A DNA stretch of 64,000 nt, taken from Desulfurobacteriaceae bacterium (GTDB lineage: Bacteria; Aquificota; Aquificia; Desulfurobacteriales; Desulfurobacteriaceae). Made by a program: the position numbers and the translations under genes. Position 1 is the stretch's first letter. Every line of letters begins with the position of its first letter. The stretch is taken from NCBI GenBank assembly GCA_027068415.1, contig JAMOTD010000009.1, positions 124,001-188,000 of the forward strand, written 5' to 3'. Positions 7,992-16,451 of this stretch are shown here, one piece after another. The notes below the pieces were generated by a model. That model worked only from the letters and a program-made list of their open reading frames with translations. It was not told where the DNA came from and did not search any database.

Positions 7992-9638
7992 ATGGCTGGA
8001 AAAGAGATTGTATTCGGCAACGAGGCAAGGCAGAAGATAAAAGCAGGTGTGGATAAACTTGCAAACGCCGTTAAGGCTACAATGGGTCCCGGTGGAAGGA
8101 ACGTTGTTCTTGAGAGGAAGTTTGGCTCTCCGGTAGTTACCAAGGACGGCGTTACCGTTGCCAAGGAGATTGAGCTTACCGACCCCGTGGAGAACCTCGG
8201 AGCTCAGCTCGTTAAGGAGGTTGCTCAGAAGACTGCTGACAAGGCAGGTGACGGAACAACCACCGCTACTGTTCTTGCTCAGGCAATCTACGGAGACGGC
8301 CTCAAGTTCATTACCGCAGGAGACAATGCAATTGAGGTTAAGAGGGGAATTGACGAGGCCGTTAAGGTAATCGTTGACGAAATCAAGAAGATTGCCAAGC
8401 CCGTAGAGACTAAGGAGCAGATTGCTCAGGTAGCTACAATTTCTGCAAACTACGACAGGGAAATCGGCGAGCTCATCGCCGAAGCTATGGACAAAGTAGG
8501 AAAAGAGGGTGTTATCACCGTTGAAGAGGCTAAGGGCCTTGAGACCACCCTTGAAGTGGTTGAAGGTATGCAGTTTGACAGGGGTTACCTCTCTCCTTAC
8601 TTCGTAACCGACCCCGAGAAGATGGAGTGCGTTCTTGAGAACCCCTACATCCTGATTTACGGTAAGAAAATCAACAACATCAGGGAGCTCCTGCCCGTCC
8701 TTGAGCAGGTAGCAAGGGAAGGAAGGCCTCTCCTCATCATTGCCGAAGACGTTGAGGGCGAAGCTCTTGCAACCCTCGTAGTAAACAAGCTCAGGGGTAC
8801 TCTCCAGGTTTGTGCAGTTAAGGCTCCCGGCTTCGGCGAAAGAAGGAAGGCTATGCTCCAAGACATTGCCATCCTTACAGGCGGAACGGCAATCCTTGAG
8901 GACCTCGGCATCAAGCTTGAGAACGTTACACTTGACATGCTCGGCCAGGCCGACAAGGTCGTCGTTGACAAGGAGCACACAACAATCATCGGCGGTAAAG
9001 GTAAGCCAGAAGAGATTGAGGCAAGAATTAAGCAGATTAAGGCTGAGCTTGAAAAGGCCACCTCTGAGTACGATAAAGAGAAGCTCCAGGAGAGGCTTGC
9101 TAAACTCGCAGGCGGCGTAGCAATTATCAAGGTAGGTGCAGCTACCGAGGCCGAGCTCAAGGAGAAGAAGGCAAGGGTTGAGGACGCCCTCCACGCTACA
9201 AGGGCTGCAGTTGAGGAAGGTATCGTTCCCGGAGGCGGAACTGCACTCCTTGCGGCTGCAATGAAGCTTGACGAGCTTGCAAAAGAGCTTGACGAGAAAG
9301 GCGAAGTTGATAAGAGGCACGGAGTTGAGATTGTCAAGAAGGCCGTTGAAGCTCCCTTAAGGCAGATTGCCGACAACGCTGGATATGCCGGACAGGTTGT
9401 AGTTGAGAAGGTTAAGGAGCTCATCAAAGAGAAGGGCGTTGAGTGGGGCTTCAATGCAAGGAAGGGTGAGTTTGAAAACCTCGTTGAGGCTGGAGTAATT
9501 GACCCTGCCAAGGTAGAGAGGATTGCACTTCAAAACGCTGCATCTGCAGCAGGCCTCCTTCTCACAACTGAAGCTACTGTAACCGAGATTCCCGAGAAGG
9601 AGGAGAAAACTCCCGGTGCCGGAATGCCCGAGTTCTAA
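7992..9638 (+). CDS. groEL: Chaperonin GroEL
   Basis: A 548-residue 60-kDa chaperonin. The nucleotide-binding segments [24 protein letters not shown] and [13 protein letters not shown] are all present near the N-terminus, and the signature [16 protein letters not shown] near residue 400. The C-terminus ends GAGMPEF rather than in repeated GGM, as in several deep-branching bacteria. Codon use is unusually regular, consistent with high expression. A strong intrinsic terminator follows. Confidence 0.98.
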   Translation: MAGKEIVFGNEARQKIKAGVDKLANAVKATMGPGGRNVVLERKFGSPVVTKDGVTVAKEIELTDPVENLGAQLVKEVAQKTADKAGDGTTTATVLAQAIYGDGLKFITAGDNAIEVKRGIDEAVKVIVDEIKKIAKPVETKEQIAQVATISANYDREIGELIAEAMDKVGKEGVITVEEAKGLETTLEVVEGMQFDRGYLSPYFVTDPEKMECVLENPYILIYGKKINNIRELLPVLEQVAREGRPLLIIAEDVEGEALATLVVNKLRGTLQVCAVKAPGFGERRKAMLQDIAILTGGTAILEDLGIKLENVTLDMLGQADKVVVDKEHTTIIGGKGKPEEIEARIKQIKAELEKATSEYDKEKLQERLAKLAGGVAIIKVGAATEAELKEKKARVEDALHATRAAVEEGIVPGGGTALLAAAMKLDELAKELDEKGEVDKRHGVEIVKKAVEAPLRQIADNAGYAGQVVVEKVKELIKEKGVEWGFNARKGEFENLVEAGVIDPAKVERIALQNAASAAGLLLTTEATVTEIPEKEEKTPGAGMPEF

Positions 9639-9665
9639 GAGCTGACTCTCCTAAGCAACTAATCG

Positions 9666-9689
9666 GGGCGCCTTCGGGCGCCCTTTTTT
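9666..9689 (+). terminator. Intrinsic terminator of groESL
   Basis: GGGCGCC (9666-9672), tetraloop TTCG, GGCGCCC (9677-9683), followed by six T residues (9684-9689). This is a textbook Rho-independent terminator. Confidence 0.95.
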
Positions 9690-9723
9690 ATTTTGAGTTA
9701 AAATGAAAGTAAGGAGGAGTAAG

Positions 9724-9861
9724 ATGGAAACTCCTAATGACCCAATTTTTAAGTTCTTTTATTACTTGGGCTTTATCTACATCATCGGGGCGTTCTTAGC
9801 TGGAAGCTATATAACTTACGACTGGTTTAAGAGTAGAGGAAAGAAAGATGACGATAATTGA
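9724..9861 (+). CDS. Small single-pass membrane protein (45 aa) overlapping the H+-ATPase gene
   Basis: Starts at ATG 9724 behind a strong AAGGAGGAG site (9711-9719) and ends at TGA 9859-9861. The 45-residue product begins METPNDPIFKFFYYLGFIY, has one hydrophobic stretch at about residues 10-33 (YLGFIYIIGAFLAGSYIT), and ends in a charged tail KSRGKKDDDN. Its last 14 bp overlap the start of the P-type ATPase gene in another frame, so the two are probably translationally coupled. No family is recognised. By position it could be an accessory subunit or regulator of the pump, in the way KdpF is for KdpFABC; that is inference. Confidence 0.65.
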   Translation: METPNDPIFKFFYYLGFIYIIGAFLAGSYITYDWFKSRGKKDDDN

Positions 9862-12499
9862 CGAGTATAAGAACAAATCCATTGAAGAGGTTGTAAAAGA
9901 ACTTGATACCAACTTAGAAACCGGGTTAACAGAAGAAGAAGTAGAGGAAAGACTTAGGAAATACGGATTTAATGAAATTCCCGAAAAGGAAGAACCGCTC
10001 TGGTACAGAATATTTAGAAGATTCTGGGGACCAATTCCCTGGATGATTGAAATCGCAGCAGTTCTATCCGCCTTAGTAAAAAAGTGGGAGGATTTTGTAA
10101 TAATAGTTGTCCTCTTGTTTGTTAATGCAATAGTTGACTTTTGGCAGGAACACAAAGCAATATCTGCCTTAAAAGTTCTTAAACAAAAGTTAGCAAGAAA
10201 GACTATTGTCCTTAGAAACGGAAAGTGGATTGAAATAGACGTTAAATACTTAGTTCCCGGAGACGTAATTAAGTTAAAAATTGGGGATATCGTTCCTGCA
10301 GACGTAAAGCTGGTCGGAGAAGGTTTTATTCTCCTTGACCAATCTGCTTTAACCGGAGAGTCTCTGCCGGTAGCTAAGAAGAAAGGGGACACAGCCTATG
10401 CCAATTCAATAGTAAAGAAGGGAGAAACCATAGCCGTTGTAGTTGCAACGGGGCTTAATACCTACTTCGGAAGAACAGTTCAACTTGTAGCAAAGGCAGA
10501 AAGAGAGCAAAGGTCCCACTTTCAAGAAATGGTAATAAAAGTCGGCAACTTCCTGATAATAATCGCCCTAATAGTTGTGGCAGTAATGGTAATAATTGAA
10601 CTGATGAGGGGAGCAAACAAAGTAGAGCTCCTTCGGTTTTCCCTCGTTCTAACAGTAGCATCAATCCCCGTGGCCCTTCCGGCTGTCCTTACCGTAACAA
10701 TGGCAGTAGGAGCTCTTAAATTAGCAAAAAAACAGGTAATCGTAAGTAGGTTAGCGGCAATTGAGGAGCTTGCCGGAGTTGACGTCCTCTGCAGCGATAA
10801 AACGGGAACTTTAACGAAAAATAAGATGACAGTATCTCAACCATTCACTTTAGGAAGCTACAAACTGGAAACCTTAATGCTCTACGCAGCACTTGCATCT
10901 AAAGAGGAAAACAGGGACCCTATTGAGATACCGATATTTGAGTGGCTAAGGGAAAAAGGACTATACAGCAGGTTAAAAGAGTGCAGACAGCTCTCATTTG
11001 TTCCGTTTGACCCTGTAAGGAAGAGGACCGAAGCAGAAGTTGAGTGTGATGGAGAGAGGATAATAATAACTAAGGGAGCTCCCCAAGTAATAGCAGAGCT
11101 CTCAGATTTGAGTAAAGAAGAAAAAGAGAAATACTTTAATAAAGTTGAGGAGTTTGCAGAAAACGGCTTTAGAACAATAGCAGTTGCCTTTAAAAGGCCG
11201 GAGGAGAAAAGATTTCACGTAGTTGGTTTAATACCCCTCTTTGACCCTCCAAGGGAAGACTCAAAAGAAGCAGTAGAAAAGGCCAAGGAGCTCGGCGTAG
11301 AAGTCAAAATGGTAACCGGAGATAACGTAGCGATAGCAAAGTACATAGCTAAACTCCTGGGAATAGGTGAAAAAATCCTAAGTGCAAGAGAGCTAAGAGG
11401 GGAAGAGGAAAGCTTCAAGGAGTACCTAATTCTTGCTCAAGTAATCGCAAAAGCAATTATAGAAGTTGAAGGAAAGAGCGAAGAGGAAGCAGAAGAAAAA
11501 GCCAAAAGGGTTGTAGAGCTTGTTAAAAAAGAACTAAAGAACATTCCCTTTCCAAAAGGAGCAGTAAGGAGGCACGAATCCGAAATAATAAAACTGATTG
11601 AAGAGGCAAACGGTTTTGCAGAAGTATTTCCGGAGGATAAGTATTTCATAGTTGATAAACTCCAAAAAGCCGGCCACATAGTCGGAATGACAGGAGACGG
11701 CGTAAACGACGCTCCCGCACTAAGGAAGGCAGACTGCGGAATTGCCGTTCACAATGCAACAGACGCTGCGAGAGCCGCCGCAGACTTAGTTCTCCTAAAA
11801 CCGGGACTTAAAGTAATAGTTGACGGTTTCCGGGTTGCAAGGCAGATATTTGGAAGAATGCAGGCCTACACCATCTACAGAATTGCGGAAACAATCAGAG
11901 TTATAGGCTTTATGGGACTTTCAATCATTTTCTTCCAGATATATCCTGTTACTGCCATTATGATTATTATCTTGGCACTTCTAAACGACATACCGATTTT
12001 AGCTATAGCCTACGATAGAGTAAAAACATCTAAAAAGCCGGTTAGATGGGATATGTATGAGATAAACGTAATGTCATTCTACCTCGGAGTAGCCGGAGTT
12101 GTTTCCTCTTTTATTCTTCTATTCCTGCTTTTAAAGTATTGGAAGTTACCTATGGAAGTAATTCAGACCATAATATTTTTAAAACTTGCAGTTAAAGGCC
12201 ACGGAACTCTCTATAACGCAAGAATTATGGACCATCTCTGGAAAAAGCCCTGGCCTTCACCAATTCTTTGGGCTTCAACTTACTCCACAAGAGTAATCGG
12301 AACGCTAATCGGAGTTTATGGATTCGGCCTACTAACCCCGGTTGGTTGGGGATGGGCGCTTTTTATCTGGGGATATGCCCTAACATGGCTTTTAATCAAT
12401 GACTACATAAAACTCTTCGTGTGGAGAATGTACAAAGAGAAAAAATTTATGTTTGCACCCGGCCACTTTAAAATTCTGAGAAAGGTCTTCTCGGCCTAA
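9848..12499 (+). CDS. Plasma-membrane-type H+-transporting P-type ATPase (P3A)
   Basis: An 883-residue P-type ATPase. The phosphorylation motif DKTGTLTKN starts at Asp317, TGES is at 169-172, the ion-path motif PVALP at 274-278, and the hinge GDGVNDAP is near residue 620. The order of segments and the N-terminal FWGPIPWMIEIAA match the fungal/plant Pma1 H+-ATPase class and its archaeal and bacterial homologues. The expected role is ATP-driven proton export at the membrane. A charged insertion (about residues 525-590) precedes the hinge region. The gene is visibly more AT-rich than its neighbours and has few GGAGCTCC words, suggesting transfer (inference). The start overlaps the small membrane-protein gene. 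Confidence 0.9.
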   Translation: MTIIDEYKNKSIEEVVKELDTNLETGLTEEEVEERLRKYGFNEIPEKEEPLWYRIFRRFWGPIPWMIEIAAVLSALVKKWEDFVIIVVLLFVNAIVDFWQEHKAISALKVLKQKLARKTIVLRNGKWIEIDVKYLVPGDVIKLKIGDIVPADVKLVGEGFILLDQSALTGESLPVAKKKGDTAYANSIVKKGETIAVVVATGLNTYFGRTVQLVAKAEREQRSHFQEMVIKVGNFLIIIALIVVAVMVIIELMRGANKVELLRFSLVLTVASIPVALPAVLTVTMAVGALKLAKKQVIVSRLAAIEELAGVDVLCSDKTGTLTKNKMTVSQPFTLGSYKLETLMLYAALASKEENRDPIEIPIFEWLREKGLYSRLKECRQLSFVPFDPVRKRTEAEVECDGERIIITKGAPQVIAELSDLSKEEKEKYFNKVEEFAENGFRTIAVAFKRPEEKRFHVVGLIPLFDPPREDSKEAVEKAKELGVEVKMVTGDNVAIAKYIAKLLGIGEKILSARELRGEEESFKEYLILAQVIAKAIIEVEGKSEEEAEEKAKRVVELVKKELKNIPFPKGAVRRHESEIIKLIEEANGFAEVFPEDKYFIVDKLQKAGHIVGMTGDGVNDAPALRKADCGIAVHNATDAARAAADLVLLKPGLKVIVDGFRVARQIFGRMQAYTIYRIAETIRVIGFMGLSIIFFQIYPVTAIMIIILALLNDIPILAIAYDRVKTSKKPVRWDMYEINVMSFYLGVAGVVSSFILLFLLLKYWKLPMEVIQTIIFLKLAVKGHGTLYNARIMDHLWKKPWPSPILWASTYSTRVIGTLIGVYGFGLLTPVGWGWALFIWGYALTWLLINDYIKLFVWRMYKEKKFMFAPGHFKILRKVFSA

Positions 12500-12534
12500 A
12501 CTGCCTTACAGGTACCCTTTTCCAGTTTAAGGGC

Positions 12535-12540
12535 TATAAT
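12535..12540 (+). promoter_or_regulatory. Candidate -10 box upstream of dnaX
   Basis: A perfect TATAAT lies 37 bp before the dnaX ATG in a 77-bp intergenic gap. No good -35 is seen at 16-18 bp (TTACAG at 12506 is too far), so the assignment is tentative. The dnaX binding site is itself formed by a GGAGCTCC word at 12568-12575. Confidence 0.4.
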
Positions 12541-12576
12541 AAAAGCTCTAAATCACTTTATTCCGGATGGAGCTCC

Positions 12577-13953
12577 ATGGGCTACAAGGCAATCCCGAGA
12601 AAGTACCGCCCCCAGAAATTTAGCGAGGTAATAGGTCAGGAGTTTATTACAGAAACTCTGAAGAATGCGGTTAAGAGCTCCCGGCTCTCCCACGCCTACA
12701 TTTTCGCCGGCCCGAGGGGAGTAGGAAAGACCACAACCGCAAGGATAGTTGCAAAGGCCGTCAACTGTGAGAACCCGATTGACGGAGAGCCCTGTAATCA
12801 GTGCTCCCAGTGTATTGAGATAACTAAAGGTTCCCACCCCGACGTAATTGAGGTTGACGCAGCGAGCAACAGGGGAATTGACCAGATAAGGGAGCTCCGC
12901 GAATCGGTCCACTACCTGCCGGCAAGGGGGAAGAAAAAGGTTTACATAATTGACGAGTTTCACATGCTCACAAAGGAGGCCTTCAACGCCCTCTTAAAAA
13001 CCCTTGAGGAGCCCCCCGAGCACGCTCTCTTCATCTTAGCAACAACGGAGATTGACAAGATACCCGCAACAATCCTCTCAAGGTGTCAGAAGTTCATCTT
13101 CAGGCGGATTCCGGAGGAGCTCTTAGTTAAAACCTTAGCCAAAATCTGCCGGAATGAAGGGGTTGAGTACGAGGAGGAGGCCCTAAGGTTAATAGCCCTC
13201 TCAAGTGAGGGGTGCGTTAGGGACGCCGAGAGCCTCCTTGAGCAGGCAATAGCATTGGGAGGCGGCAAGGTTGAAACGGCGAAAGTCTCAGAGTTCCTCG
13301 GGATTTTAACAGGAAGGCAGGTTAGGGAGCTCCTGCGCCTTGGGTTTGAAGGGAAAAAAGAGGAACTCTTTAAAAAGCTTAGGAAACTTGAAGAAGAGGG
13401 CTACAACCCCGTCTTCGTCGTTAAACAGCTCCTTGAAGTAATTGAGAAAGAGTTTTTAAACCCCGCAGAGCTCTCGGAAGAAGAGGCGGTTGCCGCATTT
13501 AAAATCCTCTCAGAGGGCTATAGGGAAATCTCAAGACACCCCTACCCCTACACGGCTCTCCTCTTCTACCTTCACAAGCTCTCATACTTTAAAGAGGTTA
13601 AGAGGTTAACGGAGCTCCTAAAAGGCAACCTAAAGGTAGAGATTCCCCGAGAAACGGCAGAAAAAAAAACCGAAAACGGAACCCTTGAGGCCTTCGTAGA
13701 GAGGATTGTTGAGGAGGGAGAAGAGGTAAGGGTAATTCCGATAAGCTCCCTCGCCTACAGGATTCTCAAGGAGAGAGAAGAAGAGCTCAGAAGGAAGTTC
13801 GGAAAGAGGGTTAAAATAGAGGAGCCCCGACAGGAGGAGAGGAGAAAAGAGCCCTCTGAGAGCTCCAAACTGCTCATAAAGAAAATCGCCAAAGAGCTTG
13901 AGGCCAAAGTCCTTTTCGTAAAGGTTAAGGAAAATGAGAGTACTGATAGTTGA
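12577..13953 (+). CDS. dnaX: DNA polymerase III subunit gamma/tau
   Basis: A 458-residue clamp-loader ATPase. The Walker A GPRGVGKTT lies at residues 45-53. Zinc ligands Cys64, Cys73, Cys76 and Cys79 follow, then the Walker B region IDEFHMLTKEAFNALLKTLEE near residue 124 and the SRC sensor motif (SRCQKF). It loads the sliding clamp during replication. The protein is short and looks gamma-like, with a brief charged tail instead of the long tau extension. The first ATG after the GGAG site is used. The next gene overlaps by 20 bp. Confidence 0.95.
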   Translation: MGYKAIPRKYRPQKFSEVIGQEFITETLKNAVKSSRLSHAYIFAGPRGVGKTTTARIVAKAVNCENPIDGEPCNQCSQCIEITKGSHPDVIEVDAASNRGIDQIRELRESVHYLPARGKKKVYIIDEFHMLTKEAFNALLKTLEEPPEHALFILATTEIDKIPATILSRCQKFIFRRIPEELLVKTLAKICRNEGVEYEEEALRLIALSSEGCVRDAESLLEQAIALGGGKVETAKVSEFLGILTGRQVRELLRLGFEGKKEELFKKLRKLEEEGYNPVFVVKQLLEVIEKEFLNPAELSEEEAVAAFKILSEGYREISRHPYPYTALLFYLHKLSYFKEVKRLTELLKGNLKVEIPRETAEKKTENGTLEAFVERIVEEGEEVRVIPISSLAYRILKEREEELRRKFGKRVKIEEPRQEERRKEPSESSKLLIKKIAKELEAKVLFVKVKENESTDS

Positions 13954-14494
13954 CGACGAAAGAACCATAAGGGAAACCCTGAAGGAGATTTTGGAAGAGG
14001 AAGGGTACGAGGTATTTACCGAGGAGGTCGGAAGCAGGGTTTTGGAAAGGGTTATGGAGCTCCGGCCCGACCTTATAATCCTTGACCTCTTCCTGCCGGG
14101 CATCTCGGGAATGGAGGTTTTAAGGCGGTTAAACGAAGAGGGGTTGACCGAGAGGATTCCGGTGGTTATAGTTTCGGGGCACGGAACGGTTGAGACGGCA
14201 GTTAAGGCAATGAAGTTAAAGGCCTACGACTTCATAGAAAAGCCCATAAAATACGATAAGTTCCTGAGTGCAGTTGAGGGAGCCCTCAAGAAAAGGGTAG
14301 AGAGGGAGGAGATAAAAGGCATCGTTAAACTGGCACAGCTCCCCCTGAGGAAGGCAAAGGATGAGTTTGAGAAAGCCTACATAACGGAAGTCCTTAAGCG
14401 CTTTAACGGAGACCTCAAAAAAGCCGCCGCCTTTATGGAGATAGACATCTCAAACCTCTACAGAAAGCTCAACAAGTATGGCCTCAATCAGTGA
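13934..14494 (+). CDS. Response regulator, receiver plus Fis-type HTH
   Basis: A 186-residue regulator. The receiver domain (1-120) has the acidic pair Asp7-Asp8, phospho-acceptor Asp51 (LIILDLFLPG), a conserved VSGHG, and Lys in FIEKP. The C-terminal part (about 140-186) is a Fis/NtrC-type helix-turn-helix (RFNGDLKKAAAFMEIDISNLYRKL, seen here in two segments). The sigma-54 AAA+ domain normally between them is absent, giving the layout of ActR/RegA/PrrA redox regulators. No histidine kinase is nearby. The 20-bp overlap with dnaX and 17-bp overlap with the next gene suggest one transcript. Confidence 0.87.
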   Translation: MRVLIVDDERTIRETLKEILEEEGYEVFTEEVGSRVLERVMELRPDLIILDLFLPGISGMEVLRRLNEEGLTERIPVVIVSGHGTVETAVKAMKLKAYDFIEKPIKYDKFLSAVEGALKKRVEREEIKGIVKLAQLPLRKAKDEFEKAYITEVLKRFNGDLKKAAAFMEIDISNLYRKLNKYGLNQ

Positions 14495-15113
14495 AGTTAT
14501 AGAGGTTGCAAACCTTCTCGGACTCGTTGCCTTTGCCGTTTCGGGAGTTTTTAAAGGAATAAACGCAAAGCTTGACCTCTTGGGAGTATGCGTCCTCGGT
14601 TTTTTAACGGCCTTGGGAGGTGGAATCGTCAGGGACTTACTGGTTAACAGGGTTCCTAAGGCCCTTACCGGGAGCTCCGACATAACAACTACTGCCTTCG
14701 GAATAGCCTTTGCCCTTCTAACCTACAAGCTCCTCAGAAGGGACTTAAGCGGAGCAAAACCGGTTAAAGTAGTTGACGCAGTAGGCCTTTCGGCCTTCTC
14801 GGTTAACGGCTTCCTTACGGGAGCTCAGGCGGGAATAAACGACTTCGGAGTAGTTTTACTGGGAGTAATAACAGGAAACGGCGGAGGGCTCATAAGCGAC
14901 CTGCTGACCGGAAAGATTCCTTCCGTTTTGAAGGAGGACTTCTACGCTTCTTGCTCCCTTATCGGCGGAATCGTTTTCCTATTAACCTACGGAAGACTTC
15001 CGCCGGAGCTCTCAACAGGCCTTACTTTTTTCTCTATACTGATACTCAGGCTGGTAGCAATAACAAAAAGTTGGAGGTTGCCCCGCTTTGGACTTTATGA
15101 AGGAAGAGATTGA
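14478..15113 (+). CDS. TRIC cation channel family (YadS/YicG-like) membrane protein
   Basis: A 211-residue, mostly hydrophobic protein with an internal two-fold repeat. Each half carries the family's glycine-rich helix: LTALGGGIVRDLL in the first half, ITGNGGGLISDLL in the second. About seven membrane helices are expected. Prokaryotic TRIC proteins form trimeric K+-permeable channels. The ATG lies inside the end of the response-regulator gene. The hydrophobic pattern and both motif copies make the family call firm; the physiological role is unknown. Confidence 0.87.
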   Translation: MASISEVIEVANLLGLVAFAVSGVFKGINAKLDLLGVCVLGFLTALGGGIVRDLLVNRVPKALTGSSDITTTAFGIAFALLTYKLLRRDLSGAKPVKVVDAVGLSAFSVNGFLTGAQAGINDFGVVLLGVITGNGGGLISDLLTGKIPSVLKEDFYASCSLIGGIVFLLTYGRLPPELSTGLTFFSILILRLVAITKSWRLPRFGLYEGRD

Positions 15114-16224
15114 AAGGCTAAAGGAGAAGAACCTATACAGGGAGCTCCGTGAGATTGAAACTCCTCAGGGCAAGAGAGTTATTGTAGGCGGGAGGGAGCT
15201 CCTGAACTTCTCATCAAACGACTACCTCGGACTTGCAAAGGAGTTTGACTGTGAATGCCTGAAGAGGTGGGGAGCCGGGAGCGGAGCCTCAAGGCTCGTC
15301 TGCGGTAGCTTCACAGTCCACAGGGAGCTTGAGAGAAGACTTGCCGAGCTAAAGAAAACCGAGGACTCCCTACTCTTCTCAACGGGCTACATGGCAAACC
15401 TCGGGGTAATCTCAACTCTTGCGGGAAAAGGAGACCTGATTCTCTCAGATGAGCTCAACCACGCTTCAATAATTGACGGAATAAGGCTTTCAAGGGTAGA
15501 AAAGGTGGTTTACCCCCACCGAAGCTGGGAGTTTGTGGAGGAGTACCTCAGGAAAAACAGGGAAAAGTACCGCCGTTGCTTCATAATAACAGATTCAGTC
15601 TTCAGTATGGACGGAGACATTGCACCTCTTGACAGGCTTTTTGAGATTAAGGAGAAGTACGACGCAATCCTCGTGATAGACGACGCCCACGCAACGGGGG
15701 TAGTGGGGTGGAGCTCCCTTGAGCTCTTTAAAATTGAGCCCGACGAAAAAACGGTAATAGTAGGAACGCTGGGAAAGGCTTTAGGGACTTTCGGGGCATT
15801 TGTCTGCGGGAGCAGAGCCTTGAGGGAGTACCTAATAAACAGGTGCAGGAGCTTCATCTTTACAACGGCCCTGCCGCCCTTTATAGCCTGCCAGACCTTA
15901 AAAAACATTGAGAAAGTGCCCGAGAGAATGGAAAAGCTCTGCAGGTTAATTGAGCTCTTCAGAGACCTAACGGGAATAGAGAGCCGCTCTGCAGTCTTCC
16001 CCTACATAGTCGGAAGCGAAAGGGAGGCCGTGGAGCTCTCAAACTACCTCTTTGAAAAGGGCTTCTTTGTCCCCGCAATAAGGCCCCCGACCGTTAAAGA
16101 GAGCAGATTAAGGATAACAATAACCGCCGAGCATTCAGAGGAGGAGCTTAAAGGACTATGGAAAACGATAAAGAATTTTAAAAAAAGGGCGGGAGAGCCG
16201 CCCCGAGGGGGATGCCAGAGCTGA
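15088..16224 (+). CDS. bioF: 8-amino-7-oxononanoate synthase (BioF-like alpha-oxoamine synthase)
   Basis: A 378-residue PLP enzyme. The Schiff-base Lys is Lys230 in VGTLGKALGTFGAF, the PLP-contact motif DDAHATG is near 198-204, and the substrate region FSSNDYLGL is near 41-49. The expected reaction condenses pimeloyl-ACP with alanine at the start of biotin ring assembly. 2-Amino-3-ketobutyrate ligase (Kbl) is the main alternative, since the families overlap. The start is taken as TTG 15088, with GGAGG 10 nt upstream; ATG 15097 is possible. The last residues (GEPPRGGCQS) extend past the fold because the coding end lies inside a large hairpin. Confidence 0.83.
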   Translation: MDFMKEEIERLKEKNLYRELREIETPQGKRVIVGGRELLNFSSNDYLGLAKEFDCECLKRWGAGSGASRLVCGSFTVHRELERRLAELKKTEDSLLFSTGYMANLGVISTLAGKGDLILSDELNHASIIDGIRLSRVEKVVYPHRSWEFVEEYLRKNREKYRRCFIITDSVFSMDGDIAPLDRLFEIKEKYDAILVIDDAHATGVVGWSSLELFKIEPDEKTVIVGTLGKALGTFGAFVCGSRALREYLINRCRSFIFTTALPPFIACQTLKNIEKVPERMEKLCRLIELFRDLTGIESRSAVFPYIVGSEREAVELSNYLFEKGFFVPAIRPPTVKESRLRITITAEHSEEELKGLWKTIKNFKKRAGEPPRGGCQS

Positions 16225-16266
16225 AATCCGGTACGGACTCCGGCTCTTCCCTCTCTCCCGCCCTTT
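16184..16266. terminator. Large hairpin over the bioF stop codon, probably bidirectional terminator
   Basis: AAAGGGCGGGAGAG (16184-16197) is perfectly complementary to CTCTCCCGCCCTTT (16253-16266). The 55-nt loop holds the bioF stop codon and GC-rich substructure. A runs precede it and T-rich sequence follows, so it could stop transcription from both bioF and the converging csm operon. Confidence 0.6.
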
Positions 16267-16451
16267 CAAGATTTTAACCGCCGGAAAAAGACAAATCTTT
16301 GACCTGAATCAACATAGAATAGAAAACCCTTTACTTGAAAGAGCTAACGCTATTAAGCCTAAAGCTCAAAGGAGGAAAGGTTCCGAAAGGGAAACAAAGT
16401 ATAACCGATAAGTGAAAGAGAGACAGTCTTAATCCCAAAACCTAAGAAAAC
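16267..16451. other. Intergenic region between bioF and csm5
   Basis: About 185 bp, AT-rich, between convergent genes. No open frame of useful length and no RNA gene is recognised. A short imperfect inverted element, GTTCC-GAAA-GGGAAAC, lies near 16380-16395. Confidence 0.5.

Noticed and set aside
7977-9320. Long open frame on the minus strand opposite groEL
   Set aside because: It is antisense to a clear groEL gene, has low-complexity Cys/Leu/Asn composition, and arises from groEL's biased codon use.
16184-16266. tRNA, SRP RNA or selenocysteine tRNA in the GC-rich bioF-end element
   Set aside because: No T-loop GTTCRA, no SRP GGAAGG core and no cloverleaf could be drawn; a terminator-like hairpin explains it better.
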